From: Tritrichomonas musculus
Taxonomy: Eukaryota; Parabasalia; Tritrichomonadida; Tritrichomonadidae
Direction of reading: 5' to 3'
NCBI GenBank assembly: GCA_039105265.1
Contig: JAPFFF010000043.1
Coordinates: 992,001 to 1,056,000, forward strand
DNA: 64,000 nt
A program made the position numbers and the translations under genes. Positions 17,715 through 28,890 of the stretch are shown piece by piece; position 1 is the first letter of the stretch; each line of letters starts with the position of its first letter. The notes beneath the pieces were generated by a model, which saw only the letters and a program-made list of their open reading frames with translations, was not told the origin of the DNA and did not search any database.

Positions 17715-19790
17715 TTATTTTTTCTTAGATAGAAGATCAACAATTTCCTGAATATTAATTCTTCTTGCTATATCAATGGCAGTTTCATGAAAGTTTGTTT
17801 CCAGGAATTCCATAAATCATTCAAAATCTGAATGTAATGGAAAAAGTTAGATTTGAATCATATGAATGCTTTAGATTTAAAATGTCTTTGATGTTGATAT
17901 CAATGCCTTCATGTCTTAATAGTACTTCAACAGTTTCTTCATGGTATCTTTCCACAGCATGATTCAACGCTGTCTTAATAAAAGTTTGAAGTAAATTCCA
18001 TAAATCATTCAATTTTTCAATATAATGAAAAAAGTTAGATTTGAATTTTATGAATGATGGTTGATATCAATGTCTTCTTGTCTTATTAACAGTTCAACAA
18101 TTTCTGTTTTGCCTCTAGTTAAAGCATAAATCAACGCTGTCTCATTAAATGTTACGGTTAAATCCCATAAATCATTCAAATTTGAAATAATATTGAAAAA
18201 GTTAGATATGAATCATATGAATGCTTTGGAAGAGGTACGGAAACTCTAATTCCTGGACAAAACAAATTTAATATTATCATATTATAAATAATATAAAACA
18301 TATAATATATATATAAAATTTAATTAAATTTTTACAGATAGATTTTAAAGATAAACAAATATTAATAATTTGAAGCAAACTTTCACAAAAAAAACAATAA
18401 ACTATAGAATATAAAAATTTTCAAAAATAAACTTTTTTTTAAAATAAATCAGGAGAGAATAAGAATATTTGACTTTTAAATCCTTATAATTTCATATGAA
18501 TAAAAAAATGATTTTATCATTAAAAAAATTTTTTTTTTCGATTTGATATATTTATATATGTAAAAATCAAAATAAAATAAAAACATTTACTTATTTTTAT
18601 GAATGATATTATTTCATTTAATTGCATGTTTTCTAAAAAAAATAGTGTTTTTATATATATAAATAATTCCTTTTGAGCTTTCATGCTTTTCATTTGTTCC
18701 AAAATCATCAAATATCATTTGAACAATTAAAATTCATTTTTTATGCTTGTTTCTGAATTATTCTTTTGGCCAATCATAATTTTTAATATCTTGATTTACA
18801 TTGATTGTAATTAATTTATCCGATTTTTCTTTTAATAGATTTCATTAGGGTCGAAGACCTCAGATTTCTTGTTTTAAATTTACAATTTCTAAGATCAATT
18901 TATTTTTTAACAGGAAATTATACTCTTTATTTCTTTTGTTTTCAATGATTTACAAATATTATAATTTTTTTTGAAATATCTTTATTTGCAATCTATAAAA
19001 ATTTATTATTTTCTCAAATATAATTAGATACTTGTTTATATAAAATTTTAGTAAAATAAAAATATACGATAAGTCCAGGAATGAAGATTTTTTTGCATTC
19101 TCAAAACATCACATCACAAAAGATTTCATAAAAATGGTTTTTTCTAAATAAAAAAAGATATTTTTTTTTTTTAAAATTAATGTTGTATTTTTTTTTTTTA
19201 TTGTAGTTAACACTGATAGATATTTTTTTAAAATTAATGTTGTATTGAGCGTTTTAGAAAATAGTTATATTTTGTCCTTTCTTTTAAATTTAGTTATAAT
19301 TTGTTTTTTTCATATTAACATATTTATACAAATTTTAAATTTATATAAAATTTAATTTTTTTATTTAATATAATAAGATAATTTACATTTTTCACGAATT
19401 CTCACAAAAGTGAGTTTCCATACCTCTGCTTTGGATTTAAGATGTTTTTGATATTGATATCAATGCCTTCTTGTTTTAATAGCAATTCAACAATTTCTTT
19501 ATGGCCTTCAGATGCAGCAATCATCAAAGCTGTCGTAATAAATGTTACAGTTAAATTCCATAAATCATTCAAATTTTCAATACCTAAATAAAAAAGAGAT
19601 TTGAATTTTATGAATGATTTAGATTTAAAATATCTTGGCTGTTGATATCAATGCCTTTTTGTCTTAATAATAGTTCAACTATTTCATTATTACCTTTAAA
19701 TGCAGCATGAATCAGCGCTGTCTCATTTAAATAATTGAATTAAATTCCATAAATCATTCAAATTTTCAATATAACTAAGTTCCATCAATC
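17715..19790 (-). pseudogene. Ankyrin-repeat relic with C-terminal cap, split by a transposon
   Basis: Read from 19790 down there are two ankyrin units (about 19613-19780 and 19436-19580), then a 1.2-kb transposon, two more units (about 18054-18222 and 17821-18012), and the cap EIVDLLSKKK with its stop at 17715-17717. Units are again separated by the approximately 90-bp insert containing the word AATGATTTATGGAATT. No DUF3447 or BTB-like N-terminal region precedes it, so the copy is truncated. Best read as a relic of the same family as 5747-8808. Confidence 0.7.
18231..19427. mobile_element. Non-autonomous DNA transposon with 8-bp target duplication
   Basis: Ends are AGAGGTACGGAAACTC (18231-18246) and GAGTTTCCATACCTCT (19412-19427), 16-bp inverted repeats with one mismatch. 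Both are flanked by GCTTTGGA (18223-18230 and 19428-19435), an 8-bp target duplication that falls inside the ankyrin relic. The 1197-bp interior is AT-rich with no gene. It contains a short direct repeat (TTTTTAAAATTAATGTTGTA at about 19167 and 19226). An 8-bp duplication suggests the hAT or a related superfamily. The conserved duplication means that the insertion is not ancient. Confidence 0.85.
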
Positions 19791-20169
19791 AACTTCATTA
19801 TCATCTATTTGTTAGTTTAAAAAAATAACTAATATTTCCTTTAAGCAAATAACAAAAAGAATGTTTCATGGTTTAAAAAAAATTTGCGCATGCTTGTTTA
19901 TTAGTGAATGCTTATAATAAAAATCATTATCATCTTACTCTAAATTAAATACGTTTAAAATTTTTATAATCGAAAAAAATTCAATATGAAAGGGATGATC
20001 ACTTTTTCACTTTTTGAATTAGAAAATTGTACTTTATAATTAATATCTTCATGAAGAATAAGAATATTGTACTTTATTTGAATTTTGACAATTTCATATC
20101 AGTAAAAAATAATTAACTTTTTGTGATACAATTTTCTGAAAAATAAACGTTTTTTTCCCATTCAACAAA

Positions 20170-20204
<35 letters not shown>

Positions 20205-20361
20205 GATTTTCTGTTCATCATGCTAATAAAAAGATTTTTCAAAAAAAAGCCTCCAAAATATTTTGAAAAAATGAATATGAAAGGGATGATCACTTTTTAA
20301 CTTTTTGAATGGAAAAAACTAAAAGTGAAGAAAATGTATAAAAAAAAATTATTTTAATAAA
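19791..20361. other. Gap with a 37-bp direct repeat and T28
   Basis: AATATGAAAGGGATGATCAC and the bases after it occur at 19983-20019 and again at 20274-20310 with one mismatch. Between them lies a run of 28 T (20174-20201). No gene is seen; it is the upstream region of the VIT/VWA gene. Confidence 0.7.
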
Positions 20362-22587
20362 ATGGTGTTTGGTACCTGTTGCATATTATTAAACAATAAT
20401 TTAATAAACATGAATGCTAAATCAATCCAGATAGAAGGTGTTCAAAGAGGTTTTATTGTTAACTTTGAAATTACACAAACATTTACACATTCTGAAAAGT
20501 CAGCTAAAGAAGTTCATTATGTCTTCCCAAATGATCTCAAAATTTGCATTTATGATACAACATTTGTAGTTGGTGATGAAATCATCAAGCCAATCCTTCA
20601 GTCCAAGAACGAAGCTCTGAATACATACAATGAAGCAATCAAAAGCGGCTATACTGCTGTTTATGGATCAAACATTGACGATGGATTGACTGAATTTAAA
20701 CTAGGCAATGTTCAGCCGGAAACAGAATGCAAAGTAATATTAAAGATAGCTTTTACAGGCCAACTTACAAAAGAAAAAGAATTCTTTATTAAGTTTCCAC
20801 TTGATGTATATAATCCATCAGGTTCAGTTGGATGCTTACAAGCATCATCATTTTCTTTCAAATTATCAGCAGAGAAAGAAACAATTGCTAAAATTACATC
20901 AAATATAAAAAATGCTGAATTCAATGAAGAAGAGAAAACTTTTATAATTAAAGATAAAGTTGTCAATAATGATAATGAAAAATCAATCATTCTAACTTTT
21001 GAATCCATTGAAAATATTCAAAGTTCAGCTCTATTGGCACCAAATAATTTACCAAATTACGATGGATGTGCACTTTTAATATCACCAAATCTTCCAACTA
21101 CTGATCAAACAAATTCAGAATTTGTCTTTGTAGTTGATTGTAGTGGATCAATGTGCGGAACTTCGATCAAAAAGGCAGGAGAATGTCTTGAGCTATTCAT
21201 AAGATCATTGCCTGAAAATTCATATTTTAATGTAATTCGTTTTGGCTCTAGCTTTGAGAAATTATTTGAAAACTCACAATTATATGACAAAGAAAACGCT
21301 AATGCTGCATTAGAATTAGCACAAAAATTATCGTCGGATTTAGGAGGAACAGAAATATATTCACCATTAGAAAATATCTTCAAAACTGAAAATATAAATG
21401 GACAGCGTCAAATATTCATATTGACTGATGGAGAAGTATTTGATCGGGAACGTGTTCTTAAGCTTGTATCAGCCAATTCAGGAAAGAACAGATGTTTTAC
21501 AATTGGAATTGGAAGAGGAAGCGATGCAGGCCTTATTGAAGGTATAGCAAATGCATCTGGTGGAAAATGTGATTTTGTACAAGAAGGCGATTCAATTAGT
21601 GAAAAAGTTATCCCACAATTGAAATCATCACTTCATCCATCATTGAATTCTATTGAAATTCATATTGAAGGTGAAAATAACGACTCCTTTGAAGTATCTC
21701 CTTTCCCCATTCCTACAATTAATGCCAAAGGTGCCAGTGTTGCTTATCTCAGGATGAAAAAGAGAGAAGAAAATTCATTTGAAAAAGGAGTTTTAATAAC
21801 AGCATCTTATGATAAACAAAACGTTGAAATTCCAATTCACAATATTGAACATACGCAATTAGTTGAAGAAGATAAATTTGGTTGTTCAGGAGGCTTAAAT
21901 ATTGGAAAAGCAATTCTTCCTTTGTTTGCATTTTCAATCCTTCAAAAGTATGAAAGAGAAGAAGACATTTCTGATGATGATGAAAAAAAGGCAATTGAAT
22001 TGAGTATAGCAAGTGGAGTCCTATGCAAATTTACAGGATTTGTTGGGGCAACATTGTTACCAACCAATTCATTTTATGGATCTCTTTTCAATTATAGCTG
22101 CAAGTCTAGTGGAAGGAGAACTAAACAAACAGCTCGCCGTTGTACGGGAGGACGCGCTCCTCGTAGATCATTAGGTGCTAAAGCAGCTCGTAAATCTACT
22201 GGAGTCAAGAATCATGATGTATTATATTCCAAGAAACACGTTAGTAGTGAAGAAACCGATGATGAGGAAGAAGAAAATGATTTTGACTTAATGAAAATTA
22301 TTCAATATCAGAACATCTCTGGTTATTGGGATAATTTGGAAGATGTCCAAAAAATCACTGGAATGACTATTGATCATATTGACGAAGTTGATGTCAATGA
22401 TGAAAATATTGAAGAAAAATGCATTTCCACAATTTTGGTGGTTGCTACAATTCGTGTAAAATCAGCAAATAAAAAGAATTCATGGATATTGATTGTACAG
22501 AAAGCAATTGATTGGCTGAAAAAAACATTACCAAATGCTAACATTGAAAAAATCATCTCAAAAATCGAAAAATTAGTTCCTAATTAA
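20362..22587 (+). CDS. VIT/VWA-domain protein with an embedded histone H3 tail-like segment
   Basis: 741 residues. A VIT domain lies at about 15-140 (IEGVQRGFIVNFEITQTFTH, YTAVYGSNIDDGLTEFKLGN). A von Willebrand A domain at about 250-420 has an intact MIDAS: D259-x-S261-x-S263 (DCSGS) and LTDGE with D356. After a linker, residues 585-616 read as a histone H3 N-terminal tail (RTKQTAR, TGG, AP, AKAARKS). An acidic stretch EETDDEEEEND follows. The C-terminal region of about 100 residues (YQNISGYWDNLEDVQ...) resembles the QxxxGxW-type C-terminal region seen in VWA5/PARP4-like proteins. No signal peptide is visible. VIT-VWA proteins act as intracellular scaffolds or, with a signal, as matrix proteins. 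The H3-like segment suggests a chromatin link, which is inference. Confidence 0.85.
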   Translation: MVFGTCCILLNNNLINMNAKSIQIEGVQRGFIVNFEITQTFTHSEKSAKEVHYVFPNDLKICIYDTTFVVGDEIIKPILQSKNEALNTYNEAIKSGYTAVYGSNIDDGLTEFKLGNVQPETECKVILKIAFTGQLTKEKEFFIKFPLDVYNPSGSVGCLQASSFSFKLSAEKETIAKITSNIKNAEFNEEEKTFIIKDKVVNNDNEKSIILTFESIENIQSSALLAPNNLPNYDGCALLISPNLPTTDQTNSEFVFVVDCSGSMCGTSIKKAGECLELFIRSLPENSYFNVIRFGSSFEKLFENSQLYDKENANAALELAQKLSSDLGGTEIYSPLENIFKTENINGQRQIFILTDGEVFDRERVLKLVSANSGKNRCFTIGIGRGSDAGLIEGIANASGGKCDFVQEGDSISEKVIPQLKSSLHPSLNSIEIHIEGENNDSFEVSPFPIPTINAKGASVAYLRMKKREENSFEKGVLITASYDKQNVEIPIHNIEHTQLVEEDKFGCSGGLNIGKAILPLFAFSILQKYEREEDISDDDEKKAIELSIASGVLCKFTGFVGATLLPTNSFYGSLFNYSCKSSGRRTKQTARRCTGGRAPRRSLGAKAARKSTGVKNHDVLYSKKHVSSEETDDEEEENDFDLMKIIQYQNISGYWDNLEDVQKITGMTIDHIDEVDVNDENIEEKCISTILVVATIRVKSANKKNSWILIVQKAIDWLKKTLPNANIEKIISKIEKLVPN

Positions 22588-22701
22588 AGTTGAATAATTT
22601 TAATAAAATTCTAATTTTATGATATTAGAAATTCTTTTGTTTTCATTTTACAGAATCGATGTTTTTATTCAATTCCAAAACCTTCATATAAAATAATTCA
22701 T

Positions 22702-23700
22702 TTATTTCTTTAAGAAAATTTCTTTTATTTCCTGAAATGTATTTTCATTCAGTTCTTGAAGATAGTAAGGAACAATGTATCTCTCATCAACTATTACATT
22801 ACACAAATGGTTGAAAAAAAATTCTTCATAATCTGCATTCAAAGCATAAATGAAATCGAAATCTTTGATAAAATTGAATATTCGATGAGTCTGTTTTGGA
22901 TAAAGATAAAATATCGTCATTACATTAGAAAACTTTCTTTCCATAATATTCTTTCCATGATCATTTGATTTTTCCTTATTTTCATGAAACGTATTTCCAT
23001 AAGAGAAAATCATAAATAAAAAGAAATCAGAAGGTAAAAAATTTTGTTCTGATGCTTTTTCAAGCAATTTAATTGCTTTATCAACATTGACCATCAGCAT
23101 AATAAATCGTGCCAAGTTTGTATAAAGCTCTGTCTTCATTCTGATTTGCTGAAAGAGAATAATAATGAATTGCTTTGTTTATATCACGATTTACAAATCA
23201 TTTTTATAGTAAATTTTTCCTAGAAGAAATTGCGCTTTTGAATTATTATTTTCTGATAATTTTTCTAAGTAATGAATGATGTAATTAATGTTTTTGTTGC
23301 CATTTTCCAATGATAAAAGACGAGTAACATAAATATTGAAGTGATCCAATTTTCTTCAGTCTTTAATCAAATATTTACTATTATAAAATGATATAATCTT
23401 TTCAATAATAGCATAATCATTCCTTTTTAATAGATAAAGAAGTGATTTGTGCCTGTTATTAATGAAACATTTGATAAAAAAGTCAATAAATAATTCAAAA
23501 ATTTCTTCTGAAGTTGGCCTTTCTTTCTGTGAAAATCTTATGAATCACATTTATTTTCAGTTAAAATATAAAATGTATGACCAAAAATCATTTTTTCACT
23601 AAATGTTAGTTTATCTTTGGAATAAAATAGTTCATTCCCTTGGAATTTTGTAATATTTTTAATCGAATTGTAACGATATTCACTATTATGATTTCCTATT
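22702..23700 (-). pseudogene. Sel1-like repeat gene relic
   Basis: Open frame 23139-22702 gives helical Sel1/TPR-like sequence (NVDKAIKLLEKASEQNFLPS). Upstream on the same strand, pieces such as NSKAQFLLGKIYYKNDL and NRDINKAIHYYSLSANQN, with the diagnostic A..LG.IY...D..KA..YY..A spacing, lie in shifted frames. Still further upstream are stretches such as RPTSEEIFELFIDFF and SEKMIFGHTFYILTENK. Several stops and frame changes between about 23140 and 23560 mark it as decayed. The family is common in trichomonads; the upstream partner domain is not identified. Confidence 0.6.
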
Positions 23701-24007
23701 TTTGCTATTGTTTATTTTGAATCTTTGGAACTTATCATAATATTTTTATCTGTTTATATTAGATCTCAGAAAAAATTGTGCGAGGTCATTTAATTTTTTG
23801 TTAAAGAATTCAGAAAAATATTAATTGTTAACTATCATTTATAAAAAAAGTAAAAAAAACTATTGAATATTTAGCCATTTCCATGAAAAATAAAGCTCGA
23901 AAAAAAGGACGATTTGTTTCTTATGAAAAAGTTTACTATACTCTAAAATTTTTATAAGTCTATTCAAAAAGTTTGGGAAATAAAATACATTTATATTTTA
24001 AATAAAA

Positions 24008-25021
24008 ATGGCTGATATTGTTCCTCTTGATAGAGTAAAGCGGGCATTCCAAGCGCACACATTTGTAGTGCATGACCGTCAATCATCTATTGATTTTTTA
24101 CGATCGAAAGATCTTTCCAAATCAAACACTTCAAGATATATTTCTTGGATGATTCTTTTCAATGGAATTCCAGAAGACCCCGAATTATGGCCCTTAACAT
24201 TTTATCATATTATTCGCAGTTACCGTTCAAAACTCGACTATTATTTAAAAGATCCCAATAAAAAAGTATTTAATATACCGAAATGCTTAGATGACAAGAC
24301 AACGGATGCGATAAGATCTGATGTACATCGAGCCACTAATTGGTTTCGACGATTTGCCTTGACTGTTGGTAATGATCAAAAATTAATCGATGATCAAGAG
24401 ATAGAAACCCGTATTGTTCGCTTCATTTGCATCATGCTTAGTGAAGCTCCTCAATTCCATTACAATCAAGGTTATGAAAGGTTTGCCTTTGTTAGTTTTT
24501 CCTTATCTCTTTATTTATCAGTAAAACTTGGCTTAGGCCTAATTGAAGCCGAAGCTTTTTCAGTGCCACTTTTTCGCCGTATAATTGGCAATTTAGAAAT
24601 TGATTCATTCTTGTCACATGAGTCTTCTATGATGCAATATTTTTCTGATATTGACGCGTATTTGATGAACACAAATCGTGAAATGATGGACAATTTGATG
24701 AAAGAGCAAATATCGAGTGCTCAGTTTGCTGCAAACTGGGTCTGCGTTCTTTTTTCTGACAGTCACACTCCACTTTCATGTTTGCTGATTTGGGATCATT
24801 TTTGGCTCCATCAGAAGGATTCAAAGCAGTTTTTGAATGCTTTGATTTCGGCCCATTTGAAGCAGATTGAATTGCTTGAAGATGCAAGCGAACAGATGAA
24901 TGCAATTCAGCAGTTTGGCGATTGGAACGTGGAAAATATAATCGATGAAGCCGAAAATCAAATGATCCAACCAATTATTAGAAGAGTTTCTGTAACTGGA
25001 TTTACAGCTTTCTGGTTGTAA
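24008..25021 (+). CDS. TBC-domain Rab GTPase-activating protein
   Basis: 337 residues. The TBC signature is readable: IRSDVHRA at 102-109 with the arginine finger R108 (motif IxxDxxR), HYNQGYERF at 151-159 with glutamine finger Q154 (motif YxQG), and the third conserved block SSAQFAANWVCVLFSD. TBC proteins accelerate GTP hydrolysis by Rab GTPases in membrane traffic; both catalytic fingers are present, so activity is expected. The length is that of a TBC domain with little else. No initiator motif of the TCATT kind is seen directly upstream; the ATG follows AAATAAAA. Confidence 0.85.
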   Translation: MADIVPLDRVKRAFQAHTFVVHDRQSSIDFLRSKDLSKSNTSRYISWMILFNGIPEDPELWPLTFYHIIRSYRSKLDYYLKDPNKKVFNIPKCLDDKTTDAIRSDVHRATNWFRRFALTVGNDQKLIDDQEIETRIVRFICIMLSEAPQFHYNQGYERFAFVSFSLSLYLSVKLGLGLIEAEAFSVPLFRRIIGNLEIDSFLSHESSMMQYFSDIDAYLMNTNREMMDNLMKEQISSAQFAANWVCVLFSDSHTPLSCLLIWDHFWLHQKDSKQFLNALISAHLKQIELLEDASEQMNAIQQFGDWNVENIIDEAENQMIQPIIRRVSVTGFTAFWL

Positions 25022-25166
25022 GAATAAACAAGAAATAGGCTATTTTTAAAGCGTAATAAATATATATGTTTTTCAAAGACTTAAATGATAAAATTGAAAT
25101 TGGAGTCAAAAAGTAATGAATAAATTTAAACTTTTTGGTACAAAATAAATATTTATTTACTTGAGA
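25022..25166. other. Spacer between the TBC gene and the TTAA-flanked element
   Basis: Short AT-rich 3' flank; nothing recognised. Confidence 0.5.
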
Positions 25167-25170
25167 TTAA

Positions 25171-27381
25171 GGGGGACCTTTCAATGTAAAACGATCAGGC
25201 CAAATTATTGGCCTAAAGGTTAAATAGATAATTATGATTTGTAAGATTATCTTCTATGTTTTGTTTAGACAATTATATTATTTCGCTTATGTTAATAACT
25301 ATGTAAGTCATTTGATATATCAATTAAAGGTTAGACAATAATAATAAAAAAGTAAATTCAATTTCATTTTTAAAAACTGTTTTCACAATAAAATAAATTG
25401 ATTATCAGATTGTTCACACATGCTTAATAAGTTTTATTTGATGTTTTTAATAGAAATTAAAATGAATTATAATAAGTTTTTTGATAATTACTTAAAAAAA
25501 CATATTTATATATATATATCATACATATTTAATTTATTATATTATATAAAAATATAAAATGTCAAAATAACAAAAACATTGAGAGATAATAGGAATATTC
25601 AAAAAAAAATAGATTAAAGATTGATTATTATATATTGAATATGACTTTTATTGTTATTTATAATATATTATTATTTGAAATATATTTGTTTAACTAATAT
25701 ATTAATACTATAATACTATATTTTAGTTTTAAAAATACTTTTGAAAATAAATGCGTAGTTTTATATTTATTTGTATTGATATTGATCTTATTTTCGTTTA
25801 GTTTATTATTACATTTTATTAAAATATATATCATTTCATAGATCTATAATATAAAGATTAAATTCGTTATTAGTAAAGATATAAGCATACTACTTTTTTT
25901 ATTTGAAAAATATTGAATGATTCAAACAATTTTACTCAGTTATTTAATGTATGAGATATCAATATTAGATTCATTTAATGCACAAAAATAAACATATAAT
26001 ATATAAATAGATTAATTGAATACTTTTAAATAAACGTATTTAAATATTGAGACTCTTTTCCTTTTCTATCAAAATATGATTAATTCAGTTTAAAAAAATA
26101 AAATATTAATAATATTATTATTTCAATTAATATTTATTAAATATTTATTATTATAATTATAATAAATATATTATATAGGAAATAACAAGAAATTAAAATA
26201 TAATTAATATATATCTAATTGTATCAATTCAAATTTTCATTTTTTTTTTTTTTTTTTTTCATAAATTGAATTATTAAAATGCATATAATTCTATGTAAAA
26301 CTATATTCAATCAATATAATCAATATAGTATTTAATATACAATATATAGAAATTAAATTATATATAATAAATAATTAACCCTGATAAATAAAAAGATAAA
26401 ACAATATTTTATATTAAATAAATACAATTTTTGTGAGAATTATTTTATTGAAAAAACTATTGATTACAATTATTTTGTTTTTAGAATTACCCACTTGATT
26501 CTAATATTTTTTAGTATTATATTGAATATTCAATTTATAGATGCATATTAAAATATATGTAAGTATATAATAATTTAAAAATATATCATTTTTAAATTAT
26601 TATTTATATATTAAACTATATATTTATGTATTTAAATCAATATTATTGGTATTATAAAATATGAATTGAATGTAAATTAATATTTTCAAAACATCCTATA
26701 TGTATTAATAAAGATGCCATTGATCTAATTAAATATGGACTAAGCAATTATAAAAAATTGAATGCAATATGTTTATTTAATATAACAAATTACATCATAT
26801 ATAATATACATATTTTAAATAAAAACAATGTGTTTCATTTTTAAAAATTGAATATTCATTTGCAAAACAATATAATAAAAATATGCATGTTTACTTTATT
26901 TATAATAGAAATAAATAAATAAATATATATCTAAATCCAAAAACAGTTTATTTCAGCTGTAGGACCATTTTTGCTCTGATCAATTTTCCATGTATTTTTA
27001 TAATGGAGAATTTAAAAATGAAATAACTCAATCCATAAAATTATTTATCATATTATTTTTATATACATAGAAACTATGTAAGCCAAATTAAATAATCTAG
27101 GTCTCAAACTAGTAAATAATATATTACATGCATTAAAGCATCAAAGAATTTTGCAAACAATCATCATTTTTCATTATTTGATATAAATTTTTGATATTTG
27201 AGGCCTAGATATTCTAAACTATCTATTACATAATATGATTGCCAAAAATCAAAATCACCTTAAATCTTTACATTGAGTTATTTCATTTTTAAATTTTCAA
27301 TTAAAATTTGAATTAAAACGATAATATTCAAGTCAAATATTAATCGTTCAATTTATAATAGTAAACGGGGAAAGGTCCCCC
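25171..27381. mobile_element. TTAA-flanked non-autonomous DNA element (piggyBac- or Kolobok-type signature)
   Basis: The left end GGGGGACCTTTC (25171-25182) and right end GAAAGGTCCCCC (27370-27381) are exact 12-bp inverted repeats, each flanked outside by TTAA (25167-25170, 27382-27385). A TTAA target duplication is the mark of piggyBac and Kolobok transposons. The 2.2-kb interior is extremely AT-rich, without a gene. Near the right end it contains an imperfect palindrome (AAAATGAAATAACTCAAT around 27016 against ATTGAGTTATTTCATTTT around 27274). G runs of this kind are almost absent elsewhere in the intergenic DNA, which supports the assignment. Confidence 0.65.
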
Positions 27382-27488
27382 TTAAAAAAAAAAAAAATTG
27401 AAATGTTATCTGGCTCTTTATTATCATTAGCTTTTTTATATATAAATGAAAGAAATTTTTATATGAAATGAATTTTAATATATAAATG

Positions 27489-28721
27489 TTAGAATTCATC
27501 AGCATCAGAAACAATATCATTATCATCATCATCAATATTAGTATTATCATCATTTCTTTCTTTTTTATCTTCTTTATTATCATTAGCTTTTTTCTTAGTT
27601 TTTGGTGGAATTTGAATCTTCGGCATTTGATCCAATTTTGATTTATACAAAGCGTAAAAAAGAGCCGACCTTGTTTCAGCTTCTTCTTCATTTAAAACCA
27701 AATTATCAACATCCTTCAAATCTTCACCATCGAAAGTTTCATCCAAATCAACAGGACGAGACATTTTCACATTCGAATCAGATTGTTTTTTGTCATTCGC
27801 ACTGACCTCATTTGCGATTGACTCAAGCTGTTTCTGAATCTTCATAGAAGGCGGAACCTCATTTGACTCATTCTCGACAAGATCAGGATTATCTTTAATT
27901 TCTTTCAAAGACAACTTTGCGAACTCTGTATTTGCGATTTCTTTCAATCTTTTGTTGATTGTTGCGATGCAAACACGAGCGCATTTCAAGATTTGTTCCT
28001 CAGAGACAGTTATGTTATATTTAGCAGCAGCAAGCATAATTGCAGCACCACAAACGCCAGAAGGCTTTCGACCACTTTGGATCCAGTCACGATCCATTCG
28101 ACGAATAAGTTGAACAGCCGAATCTTTAATTTCAGAGGATTTTTGGCCGAATTTTAATTCTTCTGTAAATCGATCTACATACAACGTCGGATCTATCAAT
28201 GGTATGTTCTCATTAACACGCTTGGAGAGCTGTAATGCTGTGGCCGCTAATTCAAAGAAACCGCATGTGACATGATCTGCAACATCAACAAGTAAATATC
28301 CAGTCGTCTTCTTTTGTCGAATGGCAATGTAAACGCAGGCAGCTGATACAATCTCTACAGTTCGACCTCGAATAAAACGTTCATGTAAAGCTCTTTTGAA
28401 TATTCGTTCGGCTTGCTCGCAGACTTCTGGCTGGTTTTCAAGCCTCGGAAGTGACTCGCAAATTGCGCGAATTCGTGATTTTCCTTCAATTGCACTGGCA
28501 GTTGTTGTTAGATTGTTTGATTTTTGACTATGAGAGGCAACAAATTGACCATTCTTTGACGAGTTTCCGTTGGAAAGTTCTGTGAAAGCAGCTTCATTTG
28601 ATAATGTTAATCCTTGGATTGATCCACAATTTGTACATGTTAGAAAACCAGATGCGTTATCTTCGATTATTGTACCAATTGATCCGCATGTATTACATTT
28701 GGATAAACTTTTTGGATTCAT
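27489..28721 (-). CDS. BRF1: BRF1-like TFIIIB subunit (RNA polymerase III initiation factor)
   Basis: 410 residues from the ATG at 28721, which lies 5 bases after a TCATTA initiator; a longer frame with an ATG at 28778 is less likely. There is a zinc ribbon with C9-x2-C12 and C29-x2-C32, then two cyclin-like folds (about 80-165 and 175-255) with the BRF1-typical ADHVTCGFFELAATALQLSK, PTLYVDRFTEEL and GRKPSGVCGAAIMLAAA. The C-terminal half has a 'LNEEEAETRSALFYALYKSK' block, like the BRF homology region, and an acidic, low-complexity tail. BRF1 bridges TFIIIC and TBP to recruit RNA polymerase III to tRNA and 5S promoters. The PSGVCGAA block argues for BRF1 rather than TFIIB. Confidence 0.85.
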   Translation of the reverse strand: MNPKSLSKCNTCGSIGTIIEDNASGFLTCTNCGSIQGLTLSNEAAFTELSNGNSSKNGQFVASHSQKSNNLTTTASAIEGKSRIRAICESLPRLENQPEVCEQAERIFKRALHERFIRGRTVEIVSAACVYIAIRQKKTTGYLLVDVADHVTCGFFELAATALQLSKRVNENIPLIDPTLYVDRFTEELKFGQKSSEIKDSAVQLIRRMDRDWIQSGRKPSGVCGAAIMLAAAKYNITVSEEQILKCARVCIATINKRLKEIANTEFAKLSLKEIKDNPDLVENESNEVPPSMKIQKQLESIANEVSANDKKQSDSNVKMSRPVDLDETFDGEDLKDVDNLVLNEEEAETRSALFYALYKSKLDQMPKIQIPPKTKKKANDNKEDKKERNDDNTNIDDDDNDIVSDADEF

Positions 28722-28726
28722 TGAAT

Positions 28727-28732
28727 TAATGA
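28727..28732 (-). promoter_or_regulatory. Initiator TCATTA of the BRF1-like gene
   Basis: TCATTA in the minus strand, 5 bases before the ATG at 28721; it decides the start codon. Confidence 0.6.
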
Positions 28733-28890
28733 GAAGATTTTGAACGAACAAATAAAAATTCAATTTCAAAATTTTCATTTTACATCATTGAAATTTGTGA
28801 GATATTATATTATTCAATTATAAGACTATTCAAATTACTGTAAATTACATAATTTCAATTGAAAAAAGCATTCAACTTAATCACAAGTTA

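Noticed and set aside
22114-22209. The H3-like segment as a piece of a real histone gene or an assembly join
   Set aside because: It is in frame within a protein that continues on both sides with VIT/VWA-family sequence, and the histone fold part of H3 is absent.
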